Source of the DNA: JAICUY01 sp963716585
GTDB lineage: Bacteria > Chloroflexota > Limnocylindria > QHBO01
Assembly (NCBI GenBank): GCA_963716585.1
Contig: CAVQTN010000002.1
Span: 310,001-374,000 of the forward strand
Direction of reading: 5' to 3'
Length of the DNA: 64,000 nt
The notes beneath the pieces are model-generated. The model had not been told where the DNA came from, did no database searches, and saw only the letters and a program-made list of their open reading frames with translations. Each line of letters opens with the position of its first letter. Positions within the stretch are counted from its first letter, which is position 1. This document shows, in pieces, positions 41,418 through 51,073 of the stretch. Position numbers and translations under genes: made by a program.

Positions 41418-41533
41418 ATCCGGGCGCGAGCGACAGCCCCCATGCGTTGGGTGAATACCTGCAGGCTGGGTCGAGCGTAACGGCCTAGGCCGGAGGTGGG
41501 TGAAACGGCTGCTGCTTCCGGCACTGACTCGTG

Positions 41534-41998
41534 CTACGAGTCCCCGGACGAAGGAGGCGAGGCGGAATCGGCGAGCGGATCCTCCTCCTTGTGCATCCAG
41601 GGCGTGTAGGTGATGCCCATCAGCAGTCCCTCCGGACTCTGCAGCCGCGAGGTCGTCTGGCCCCAGGGCTCCTCCTGCGCGCCGCGCAGCAGCCGGTAGC
41701 CGCGCCCCTCCAGCTCGGCGACCGCCTCTCCAACCGCCTCGGCCGACTCGACGTCGAGCTCCACCCACGCCTGCGGCACCGGCACATCGTCCGGCCAGGC
41801 ATCGGTCCCGAAGGTGGATTCTGCCGCCTGGGCCAGCGGCCAGAGGGCGAAGGCCCGGACGCCGACGAGATCATCGGTCGCGAAGTAGCCGGGCGCGGCC
41901 TCCTCGAGGCCGATGCCCAGAGCGTCGCCCCAGAAGGCGCGTGAGGCATCGGCGTCGGGCACGATGGGCCCGAAGCCGGCGACGAATCCAATCTTCAT
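41534..41998 (-). CDS. VOC (glyoxalase/bleomycin resistance) family protein
   Basis: 154 residues with two VOC beta-alpha-beta-beta-beta modules. It starts MKIGFVAGFGPIVPDADASR and contains FWGDALGIGL, AWVELDVESAEAV and SPEGLLMGITYTPWMHKEED. A metal-dependent small-molecule enzyme or binding protein. The ATG overlaps the LLM gene stop (ATGA), so it is coupled into the nitrilase-LLM-VOC operon. Confidence 0.8.
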   Translation of the reverse strand: MKIGFVAGFGPIVPDADASRAFWGDALGIGLEEAAPGYFATDDLVGVRAFALWPLAQAAESTFGTDAWPDDVPVPQAWVELDVESAEAVGEAVAELEGRGYRLLRGAQEEPWGQTTSRLQSPEGLLMGITYTPWMHKEEDPLADSASPPSSGDS

Positions 41999-42996
41999 GG
42001 GTGCACGCCCGCCATGGCCGGGATGATCTCACGGCCGTAGATGTCGAGCTGCTGCTCCTCGTCGCCATTCATCAGGTAGACGTTGAACTGGTCGACGCCG
42101 GCCTGGGCCAGCCGGCGCAGCTTGGCGAGATGGTCCTCGACCGGCCCGATGACGCAGAAGCGATCCGTGACCTCGTCGCCGACGAAGGCGGCGTTCGACG
42201 AACCCACCTCGGCGTGGTGGTGGTAGTCGTAACCGTGGCGGTCTCGAACGTAGCCGGTCAGCGACTCGGGCAGCTGCTCGCGCGGGTATTTGTTCACGAG
42301 GTCGACAACGTGGTTGCCGACCAGCGCCGGGAACCAGCGCGTGCATTCGCGCGCCTCGGCCAACGGGCCGACATGAGCGGGGGCAGCCGCCTGGACACGC
42401 ACCGAGCCCGGCTCGCGTCCGGCCGCGGCTTCCGCGTCGCGCAGCTGCGAGACGAACCAGGCGATGAGGTCGGGGTCGGCCAGCTGCAGGATGAGGCCAT
42501 CCGCGATGCGGCCGGTCATTGCCAGCGCCATCGGTCCGTAGCCGGCGACCCATACCGGCAGATGCCAGTTGCCGGTCCACGGCAGCGTCAGCTCGGTGCC
42601 CTCGTAGGTCACGGTGCGTCCCTCGACCAGGTCGCGGATGACGGTGATCGCCTCCTCGAGCGTCTTCATGGTGGTCGGAGGCTTGCCCAGCACCCGCCGT
42701 GCGCTGTCGCCGCGGCCGATGCCCAGGTCCATGCGCCCCTCGCTCAGCTCGTCGAGGACCGCCAGGGCCGATGCGGTGACACTCGGTTCGCGGGTGCCCG
42801 GGTTCGTGACGCAGGTCCCCAGCCGCAGCTTCTCGCTCGCCTGCGCCATGAGTGTCAGCAGCGGATACGGGTCGCGCCACAGGACGTGCGAGTCGAACAG
42901 CCAGCCGTGGCTGAATCCGTTGGCCTCGGCGCGCTTTGCCAGGTCGACCGTTGTGGCGATGCTGTGATCGGGCTTCAGCGTGAATCCGAAATCCAT
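41995..42996 (-). CDS. LLM-class F420-type oxidoreductase (TIGR03842-like)
   Basis: A 333-residue luciferase-like TIM barrel. It begins MDFGFTLKPDHSIATTVDLA and has HGWLFDSHVLWRDPYPLLTL, RLGTCVTNPGTREPSVTASA, DLGIGRGDSARRVLGKPPTT and FCVIGPVEDHLAKLRRLA. I recall this branch as annotated F420-dependent; cofactor use is inference. It lies 12 bp behind the ureidopropionase-like nitrilase and is coupled to the VOC gene. No dihydropyrimidine dehydrogenase is nearby, so it may supply a redox step of the same pathway. Confidence 0.85.
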   Translation of the reverse strand: MDFGFTLKPDHSIATTVDLAKRAEANGFSHGWLFDSHVLWRDPYPLLTLMAQASEKLRLGTCVTNPGTREPSVTASALAVLDELSEGRMDLGIGRGDSARRVLGKPPTTMKTLEEAITVIRDLVEGRTVTYEGTELTLPWTGNWHLPVWVAGYGPMALAMTGRIADGLILQLADPDLIAWFVSQLRDAEAAAGREPGSVRVQAAAPAHVGPLAEARECTRWFPALVGNHVVDLVNKYPREQLPESLTGYVRDRHGYDYHHHAEVGSSNAAFVGDEVTDRFCVIGPVEDHLAKLRRLAQAGVDQFNVYLMNGDEEQQLDIYGREIIPAMAGVHP

Positions 42997-43008
42997 GGGT
43001 GCCGCCGG

Positions 43009-43857
43009 CTAGGGCCGGACGAGGTCCTCGTAGGCGTCCGGCCGCCGGTCGCGGTAGAACTGCCACGTCTGGCGCACCTGTTCGATCTGGTCGAGGTCCA
43101 GGTCACGCACGATCAGCTCCTCGGCGTGCGCGTCGCCGATGTCGCCGATGAACTGGCCGCGCGGATCGGCGAAGTAGGACTGTCCGTAGAAGTCGTCGTC
43201 GCCCAGGGGCTCGATGCCCACCCGGTTGATGGTCCCCACGAAGTAGCCGTTGGCCACGGCATGCGACGTCTGCTCCAGCCGCCAGAGGTATTCGGAGAGG
43301 CCGCGGGACGTGGCCGACGGGATGAACACCATCTCGGCGCCGTTGAGGCCCAGCGCCCTGGCGCCCTCCGGGAAGTGGCGGTCGTAGCAGATGTAGACGC
43401 CAACCTTGCCGACGGCCGTCTCGAAGACCGGGTAGCCGAGGTTGCCGGGGCGAAAGTAGTACTTCTCCCAGAAGCCCTTGACCTGCGGGATGTGGGTCTT
43501 GCGGTACTTCCCCAGGTACGTGCCATCGGCGTCGATCACGGCGGCGGTGTTGTAGTAGATCCCGGTCGCCTGCTCGTCCTCCTCGTACATCGGCACGACG
43601 AGCACCATGCCGGTCTCCTTGGCGAGCGCCTGCATGCGCTTGGTGGTCGGGCCGTCGGGGATGTGCTCGGTGTAGCTGAAGTACTGCGGATCCTGCACCT
43701 GGCAGAAGTAGGGTCCGTAGAACAGCTCCTGGAAGCACATCACCCTGGCGCCCTGCTTCGCGGCGGCGCGCGCGTGCTTCTCGTGCTTGGCGATCATCGA
43801 TTCCTTGTCGCCGGTCCACTCCGCCTGGAGCAACGCCGCGCGGACGATGCGAGCCAT
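43009..43857 (-). CDS. Nitrilase-superfamily amidohydrolase, probable N-carbamoyl-beta-alanine / N-carbamoyl amino acid hydrolase
   Basis: A 282-residue protein with triad E44 (CFQELFYGPYF), K120 (GKYRKTHIPQ) and C157 (VYICYDRHFPE). HIPQ...KGFWEKYYFRPGN resembles beta-ureidopropionase and N-carbamoylputrescine amidase. With the dihydropyrimidinase it would release beta-alanine, CO2 and ammonia. A GAGGAGGA site precedes a double ATG; I use the second (43857). First gene of nitrilase-LLM-VOC. Confidence 0.87.
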   Translation of the reverse strand: MARIVRAALLQAEWTGDKESMIAKHEKHARAAAKQGARVMCFQELFYGPYFCQVQDPQYFSYTEHIPDGPTTKRMQALAKETGMVLVVPMYEEDEQATGIYYNTAAVIDADGTYLGKYRKTHIPQVKGFWEKYYFRPGNLGYPVFETAVGKVGVYICYDRHFPEGARALGLNGAEMVFIPSATSRGLSEYLWRLEQTSHAVANGYFVGTINRVGIEPLGDDDFYGQSYFADPRGQFIGDIGDAHAEELIVRDLDLDQIEQVRQTWQFYRDRRPDAYEDLVRP

Positions 43858-43912
43858 CATTCCTCCTCGGGAAGGTGCGCCTCGAACAGAGGCGATACTC
43901 TACCCCACGCCG

Positions 43913-44434
43913 ATGCCGATGCGAGCCTTCCGCCTCCTGCTGCCCACCGCGCTGCTGCTGGCCTGGCTGGCGGTTCTTCCCGCCTCGACCGACGCGATCT
44001 GCGCAACGGCGCCGATGCCCGACGCGCTGCGCGACGCACCGGTCGTCTTCATCGGCATCGTGATCGCGACCGAGAACCGCGGCGCCACGGCGACCTTTCT
44101 GGTCAAGGAGATCTGGCGCGGGCCGACCCTGACGCCGCTGATCAAGGTGCACGGGGCGGACCCGGGTACGACCGAGGAGGGGCTCACCTGGCAGGAGGGC
44201 GTGGAGTACGTCGTCATGCCGCGGCTCGTCGGAGATCGGCTCGAGGACCACGCCTGCTCGAACAGCCGCCCGTGGACCGAGGACCTTGCCGCCTTCCGTC
44301 CGAGCGATGCCCGCCAGCCGGTCGACCAGGTCCCGACCTCCGGACCGCCCGGCGACCCACCGTACGCCATGGTCTTCCTGCTGATCCTGGCCGGCGGAGC
44401 GGCCGCGGCCTTCCTGTTGCTCCGGCGTCGGTAG
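43913..44434 (+). CDS. Secreted netrin/TIMP-like (NTR) protein with C-terminal membrane anchor
   Basis: 173 residues. The signal peptide (FRLLLPTALLLAWLAVLPAS) ends near residue 28. The mature part has DAPVVFIGIVIATENRGATA, FLVKEIWRGP, WQEGVEYVVM and CSNSRPW, the Cys and W+G pattern of NTR/TIMP-like OB folds. A transmembrane helix (AMVFLLILAGGAAAAFLLL) followed by RRR ends it. Probably a surface protein; role unknown. TACTCT 11 nt upstream could be its -10. Confidence 0.6.
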   Translation: MPMRAFRLLLPTALLLAWLAVLPASTDAICATAPMPDALRDAPVVFIGIVIATENRGATATFLVKEIWRGPTLTPLIKVHGADPGTTEEGLTWQEGVEYVVMPRLVGDRLEDHACSNSRPWTEDLAAFRPSDARQPVDQVPTSGPPGDPPYAMVFLLILAGGAAAAFLLLRRR

Positions 44435-44458
44435 CCACAGCAGGGCAGAATGGCAGCC

Positions 44459-45832
44459 ATGGACAGGCAGGCACCCATGCAGCGCGCCGCGCAGATCGGC
44501 CTCGAGTACCTCGCATCGCTCGACGAGCGGCACGTCGGCGCCGTCGCCGATGCATCGGCCATCGCGGAGCGGCTGCGGCAGCCGCTGCCCGATGTGGGCG
44601 AGGACCCCACGGCGGTCGTCGAGCGACTGGCGAGTGCCGTCGATCCGGGGCTCGTCGCATCGGCGGGTCCGCGCTACTTCGGCTTCGTGATCGGTGGGGC
44701 GCTGCCGGCCGCTGCCGCCGCCGATTGGCTGACCACCGCCTGGGGCCAGAACGCCGCGGTGCACGCGCTCTCCCCGGCGGCTGCCGCCGCGGAGCAGGTC
44801 GCCGGGGAGTGGATGCTCGAGCTGCTGGGCCTGCCTGCGCAGGCGAGCTTCGGCTTGCCCACCGGCGCCGGCCTGGGCAATGCCGTAGGGCTGGCCGCGG
44901 CGCGCCATCGGGTCCTGGACCGTGTGGGCTGGGACGTCGAAGCGCGCGGCCTGTACGGCGCACCGGAGATCACCGTGGTCATCGGCGACGAAGCGCACGC
45001 CACGCTCCTGACTGCACTGCAGTACCTGGGCCTCGGTCGCGACCGCGTGACGCGCATTCCCACCGACGAGCAGGGCCGTATGCGCGCCGACGCGGCGATC
45101 GAGGCCGTCCGGCGGCACCGATGGCCCGCTCATCGTCTGCCTCCAGTCGGGCAACGTGAACACGGGCGCATTCGATCCGGCCGCGGCGATCACCGAGGCC
45201 ACCGGCCAGCATCCGAACGCCTGGGTGCACGTCGACGGCGCCTTCGGGCTGTGGGCCGCCGCCGCTCCGCGCCTTCGCCACCTCGTCGACGGCGTCGACC
45301 GGGCCGATTCGTGGTCGACCGATGCTCACAAGTGGTTGAACGCCGGCTACGACTGCGGCTTCGTGGCGGTCCGCGACACGGAAGCGCACCGCGTGGCGAT
45401 GTCGGCCACCGCTGCGTACCTCCTGCGCAGCGAGCAGCGCGAGCCGTGGGAGTGGATCTTCGACAGCTCGCGACGGGCGCGCGGCTTCGCGCTGTATGCC
45501 GCGATCCGGCAGCTGGGGCGTGGCGGCGTGGCGGAGCTCGTCGAGCGTTGCTGCGCCTTGGCGAGGCGAATGGCCGAGCAGCTGGGCGCGGCCGATGAGG
45601 TCGAGGTTCTCAATGACGTCGTGCTCAACCAGGTGCTCGTGCGCTTCGGCGGTGACGACGAGCGCACCAGGGCGAGTCATAGCGCAGGTGCAGGACGACG
45701 GCACGGCCTGGATGGGCGGCACGCAGCTGGCACGGCCTGGCGGCGATGCGGATCAGCGTCAGCAACTGGTCGACGACCGAGGCCGACGCCGACGCATCGG
45801 TCCATGCCATCCTGCGGGCGGTCAGGGCCTGA
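44459..45832 (+). CDS. Pyridoxal-dependent (group II) decarboxylase, three frameshifts
   Basis: About 457 residues reconstructed. The N-terminal part has PRYFGFVIGGALPAAAAADW and LPTGAGLGNAVGLAAAR. The middle has VHVDGAFGLWAAAAPRLRH and the PLP lysine in STDAHKWLNAGYDCG. The C-terminal part reads MRISVSNWSTTEADAD and ends RAVRA. Frame switches lie near 45115, 45672 and 45727. The last is a single extra C, and removing it restores GTQWHGLAAMRISV. It decarboxylates an aromatic or acidic amino acid; the substrate is unclear. The stop is 1 bp before the SDR start. Confidence 0.82.
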
Positions 45833-45833
45833 G

Positions 45834-46622
45834 ATGGACCTCGAGCTGCGCGGCAGGTCGGCGGTCGTCGGCGGCGCATCTTCGGGGCTCGGTGCCGCAA
45901 TCGCCACGCGGCTGGCCACGGAGGGCTGCCGGTTGCTCCTCTGGTCGCGTTCGGTCGAAGGCCTGGAGCGGATCGCTGCGGAGCTTCGCAGCGGCCACGA
46001 CGCCGAGGTGCACGTCATTCCGGCCGACGCGGCCAGTCCCGAGGCGGCGACGGTGGTGGCCGAGGAAGCGACGCGAACGCTCGGCCGCGTCGACATCCTG
46101 ATCCTGAATGCCGGCGGTCCGCCGACCGTCGATCCGACCAGGACCAGCGACGAGGGCTGGCAGCGCTCGCTGCAGCTGCTCGCGGTCACGCCCATCAGCC
46201 TCGCCAACGCGGTGCTGCCCCAGATGCGCGCCCGCCACTGGGGCCGGTTGGTCGCGGTGCTGTCGTCCGGCGTGCGGCAACCGATCCCCGAGCTGGTCTA
46301 TTCGAACGCAGGCCGCTCCGCCCTCGCCGCCTGGCTCAAGACCGCCGCCCGCAGCGTGGCCGCCGACGGCGTGACCGTCAACGGCGTGCTGCCGGGCCGG
46401 ATCGATACGCCCCGCGTCCAGCAGCTCGACGATGAAGCCGCCAGGGCGCATTCGCGCAGCATCGAGGAGGTGCGGCGCACCAGGCTGGCCAGCATTCCCG
46501 CCGGTCGCTATGGGGCACCCGACGAGCTGGCCGCGCTGGTCGCCTTCCTCGCCTCCGAGCCGGCCTCGTACGTGACCGGCCAGCTGATCGCGGTCGATGG
46601 CGGCCTGATCGCCGGCTACTGA
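45834..46622 (+). CDS. Short-chain dehydrogenase/reductase with atypical active site
   Basis: 262 residues. The NAD(P) motif is VVGGASSGLGAAIA (GxxxGxG), with NAGGPP (the NAG block). The usual YxxxK is altered: LVYSNAGRSALAAWLK has Gly four residues after Tyr, so the catalytic lysine is missing. A subgroup of SDRs has this divergence. The C-terminus PASYVTGQLIAVDGGLIAGY is canonical. It follows the decarboxylase with one base between, in the same operon. Substrate unknown. Confidence 0.87.
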   Translation: MDLELRGRSAVVGGASSGLGAAIATRLATEGCRLLLWSRSVEGLERIAAELRSGHDAEVHVIPADAASPEAATVVAEEATRTLGRVDILILNAGGPPTVDPTRTSDEGWQRSLQLLAVTPISLANAVLPQMRARHWGRLVAVLSSGVRQPIPELVYSNAGRSALAAWLKTAARSVAADGVTVNGVLPGRIDTPRVQQLDDEAARAHSRSIEEVRRTRLASIPAGRYGAPDELAALVAFLASEPASYVTGQLIAVDGGLIAGY

Positions 46623-46762
46623 TCGGGCGGGGAGAGCGCCGAGCGTCCCGCTGTTCCGTTGACGGCACCGGCCGTCCCGGCCTGCGGGCCGAATGGCACA
46701 ATGCGGCTCCGAGCCACGCCGCGACCGCCACCGGTCGCGATCACGGAGGATTTCAGCGACCG

Positions 46763-47842
46763 ATGCCCGGGCCACTGCGGGGGCTGTTCGCGGCGCCTTT
46801 CATGCGTCGCATCGGTTTTCACATGCACCGCGTCGCGGGCGGCCTTGACCGTCATTTCTTCGTGTCGCTGCTGCTGCCGATCATCGGCTTCGTGGTCCTG
46901 GCCGCCGCGGCCGTCACGCTCATCGAGGACGACAAGCGCAGCTTCGGTGGCTTCGGCTCGTCGTTCTACTGGGCCATCACCACGGTGATCGGCTCGGGGG
47001 ACGCGAGCTACGTCAACTCGCCGGGTGGCTTCATCATCGGCTGGCTGCTGGCGTTCTTCGGAGTTGCCATCGTGGCCGCCATGACCGGCGCGGTCGTCGG
47101 CTTTGTCATCGATTTCCTGCTCAAGGAGGGTCAGGGCATGGGCGCCGCGGGCTTCCGCGATCACATCATCGTCTGCGGCTGGAACAGCACCGCTCGGGAG
47201 CTGATCGAGGAGCTCAAGGGCGACGAGTTCAAGGCCAAGGTTGTCGTGCTGCACGATGCCGAGCGCAATCCCGCCGGCAGCGGGGTCTACTTCGTGCGCG
47301 GCGACACAACCTCGGCCGAGGACCTCGGCCGCGCGGGCATCAGCGAGGCGATCTCGGCCGTGGTGTTCCCAACCGAGCCGACGAACGAGGCCGACATGCG
47401 CTCGATCCTGACGGTGATGGCCATCGAGGCCATCGCACCGGACGTGCGGACCGTCGTGGAGGTCAACAACCCGGCACACGTCGAGCACATGCAGCGCGCC
47501 AGGGCCGATGAGGTGCTGGTCACCTCGCGCCTCGCCTCGCGGCTGCTTGCCCGCTCGGCGCTGTACCCCGGGCTGACCGAGATCATGGCCGACATCGTGT
47601 CGGGTGGCCAGGGGTCGGAGCTGTATCGCGTCCGCCTGCCGGACGGCTACATCGGCCTGTCGGTCGACGAGGTGGCAGCGCGCCTGCGCGGCGAGCACCA
47701 CGCCACGCTGCTGGCCATCACGCGCGGCGGACGGCCGTCGATCAACCCGCCCACCGACTTCAAGCTGGAGCTCGGCGACGACGCGGTGGTGGTCGCCGAA
47801 TCGCTCGGCACGCTCGCGCCGCTGCATCTGCAGCACGACTAG
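46763..47842 (+). CDS. Two-helix ion channel with RCK/TrkA-N domain, unusual selectivity filter
   Basis: 359 residues. The first helix (FFVSLLLPIIGFVVLAAAAV) is followed by a pore loop SFYWAITTVIGSGDASYV. The second helix (GWLLAFFGVAIVAAMTGAVV) leads to a TrkA-N nucleotide domain (IIVCGWNSTARELIEELKG) and a C-terminal TrkA-C-like domain. The filter reads TVIGSGD instead of TVGYGD, so K+ selectivity is uncertain. GGAGGA lies about 13 nt upstream of the ATG. Confidence 0.82.
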   Translation: MPGPLRGLFAAPFMRRIGFHMHRVAGGLDRHFFVSLLLPIIGFVVLAAAAVTLIEDDKRSFGGFGSSFYWAITTVIGSGDASYVNSPGGFIIGWLLAFFGVAIVAAMTGAVVGFVIDFLLKEGQGMGAAGFRDHIIVCGWNSTARELIEELKGDEFKAKVVVLHDAERNPAGSGVYFVRGDTTSAEDLGRAGISEAISAVVFPTEPTNEADMRSILTVMAIEAIAPDVRTVVEVNNPAHVEHMQRARADEVLVTSRLASRLLARSALYPGLTEIMADIVSGGQGSELYRVRLPDGYIGLSVDEVAARLRGEHHATLLAITRGGRPSINPPTDFKLELGDDAVVVAESLGTLAPLHLQHD

Positions 47843-47961
47843 CGTCGCAGCCCCCGACCGCGAGTATCGGCGGCCGCGAGGCCCTTGCTCAGAACGGCGA
47901 GCGGGGCTTGCAGGGTGTGCTGTAATCGGCTGTCAGATCACCACGCGCCAGAGGATCCTGC

Positions 47962-49296
47962 ATGACCATCACCGAATCGCAGACGCTGAGCGCCGACGAG
48001 ATCGTCCAGCTGTGCCGCGACCACACCATCTTCTCGTGGTCGGCGCAGGCAAAGATCGACCCGATCGTGATCGACCACGGCGAGGGAATCTACTTCTGGG
48101 ATCCGGACGGCAAGCGCTACATCGACTTCAATTCGCAGCTGATGAGCGTGAACATCGGCCACGGCGACCAGCGCGTCGCCGACGCGATCGCCGCCCAGGC
48201 GCATCGGCTCGCCTTCGCCGCGCCGCAGTTCGCCACCGAGGTGCGTGGCCGGCTGGGCGCAATGCTCGCCGAGCTGACGCCCGGCGACCTCGACCATTTC
48301 TTCTTCACGCTCGGGGGGTCCGAGGCGAACGAGAACGCGCTGCGCATGGCCCGCATGTTCACCGGGCGCCAGAAGGTGATCGCCCGCTACCGCTCCTATC
48401 ACGGCGCGACCGCCGGCTCGATCAGCGTCACCGGCGATCCGCGACGCTGGGCCTCCGAGCCCGCCGTGCCGGGCGTCATCCGTGTCATGGATCCGTATCG
48501 GTACGGGAACCCCGAACCCGATCCGGTCGACGAGCACCTGGCCTACCTCGACGAGGTGATCAACTACGAAGGGCCCGATACCATCGCGGCCTTCATCCTG
48601 GAGACGGTGACTGGGACGAACGGCATCCTCGTCCCGCCCGATGGCTACCTGGCGGGCGTCCGCGAGCTGTGCACCAAGTACGGGATCGTGATGATCTGCG
48701 ACGAGGTGATGGCCGGCTTCGGACGCACGGGCAGATGGTTCGCGGTCGACCACTGGAACGTGGTGCCGGACCTGATGACCCTGGCCAAGGGCCTCACCAG
48801 CTCGTATCTGCCGCTCGGCGCCGTGGCGGTGTCGGACCGGATCGCGGCCCATTTCGCCGATCGGGTCTACCAGGGCGGCCTTACCTACTCGGCGCATCCG
48901 GTGAGCTGCGCCGCGGCGATCGCGGCGGTGGGCGTGCTGCACGACGATGACCTGGTGGGCAACGCGGCGCGCCTCGGGCCGGTGCTGGCTGAACAGCTGG
49001 CGGGACTGAAACGGCGCCATCCGAGCGTCGGCACGACGCGCAGCCTGGGCCTGTTCGGCATCGTCGAGCTGGTGCGCAGCCGCGACCCGTGGGTCCCGCT
49101 GGCACCGTTCAACGCGAGCTCGCCGGAGATGGCGGCGCTCGACAAGCGCCTGAAATCCGACGGCCTGTACACCATGACCCACTGGAACGCCTTCTTCACC
49201 AACCCGCCGCTGTGCATCAACGAGGAGCAGCTGCGGGAGGGGTTTGCAATCATCGACAGCGCGCTGGAGGAGACTGACGCGGCCATCGTCAACTGA
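47962..49296 (+). CDS. Class III PLP aminotransferase (beta-alanine/omega-amino acid type)
   Basis: 444 residues. It has FFFTLGGSEANENALRMAR (phosphate and substrate cap), YRSYHGATAGSISVTGDPRR, MICDEVMAGFGRTG (PLP aspartate) and the Schiff-base lysine in TLAKGLTSSYLPLGA. Such enzymes use pyruvate or 2-oxoglutarate to transaminate beta-alanine or other omega-amino acids. With the NCS1 permease directly downstream and hydantoinase and nitrilase nearby, beta-alanine or beta-aminoisobutyrate is the likely substrate. AGAGGATCCTGC precedes the ATG. Confidence 0.88.
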   Translation: MTITESQTLSADEIVQLCRDHTIFSWSAQAKIDPIVIDHGEGIYFWDPDGKRYIDFNSQLMSVNIGHGDQRVADAIAAQAHRLAFAAPQFATEVRGRLGAMLAELTPGDLDHFFFTLGGSEANENALRMARMFTGRQKVIARYRSYHGATAGSISVTGDPRRWASEPAVPGVIRVMDPYRYGNPEPDPVDEHLAYLDEVINYEGPDTIAAFILETVTGTNGILVPPDGYLAGVRELCTKYGIVMICDEVMAGFGRTGRWFAVDHWNVVPDLMTLAKGLTSSYLPLGAVAVSDRIAAHFADRVYQGGLTYSAHPVSCAAAIAAVGVLHDDDLVGNAARLGPVLAEQLAGLKRRHPSVGTTRSLGLFGIVELVRSRDPWVPLAPFNASSPEMAALDKRLKSDGLYTMTHWNAFFTNPPLCINEEQLREGFAIIDSALEETDAAIVN

Positions 49297-49391
49297 GGAA
49301 GCGGAAATCGCGGGGGATGAGCTCGGGGTGAATGGCGCCGCAAACCAGAGCGGCGCGTCGACCTTGCGGAGGAATGCACGGAGGAGGCCCC

Positions 49392-50990
<1,599 letters not shown>

Positions 50991-51001
50991 CCCCGCCGAT
51001 G

Positions 51002-51020
51002 CAGGCCGCGGTGGCCTGCA
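51002..51020. terminator. Hairpin after the NCS1 gene
   Basis: GCAGGCC and GGCCTGC enclose a 5-nt loop, 12 bp past the NCS1 stop. No T-tract. It is probably part of the terminator region with the larger hairpin at 51037. Confidence 0.4.
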
Positions 51021-51036
51021 GCTGATGCGCACCACG

Positions 51037-51069
51037 ATCGGGGCTCCTCGTAGCGAGGGGCCCTGATCG
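51037..51069. terminator. Strong bidirectional hairpin between NCS1 and antiporter genes
   Basis: Two 15-nt arms (51037-51051 and 51055-51069) pair around a TAG loop. The only deviations from perfect pairing are two G-T wobbles. The hairpin sits between convergent genes and could terminate both. Confidence 0.6.
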
Positions 51070-51073
51070 ACGC

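Noticed and set aside
41418..41533. Possible structured RNA or tRNA in the gap after the DNA glycosylase gene
   Set aside because: It contains a GGCCTAGGCC palindrome but no cloverleaf, anticodon arm or known riboswitch core could be traced.
41941..45159. A 1072-codon plus-strand open frame
   Set aside because: It runs antisense through the LLM and nitrilase genes and out of frame through others, with repetitive Arg/Ala/Gly composition. It is a GC-driven artefact.
46763..46800. Leaderless -10 (CACAAT) upstream of the ion channel gene
   Set aside because: It lies too far from the ATG and a GGAGGA sequence is present, so a normal leader is more likely.
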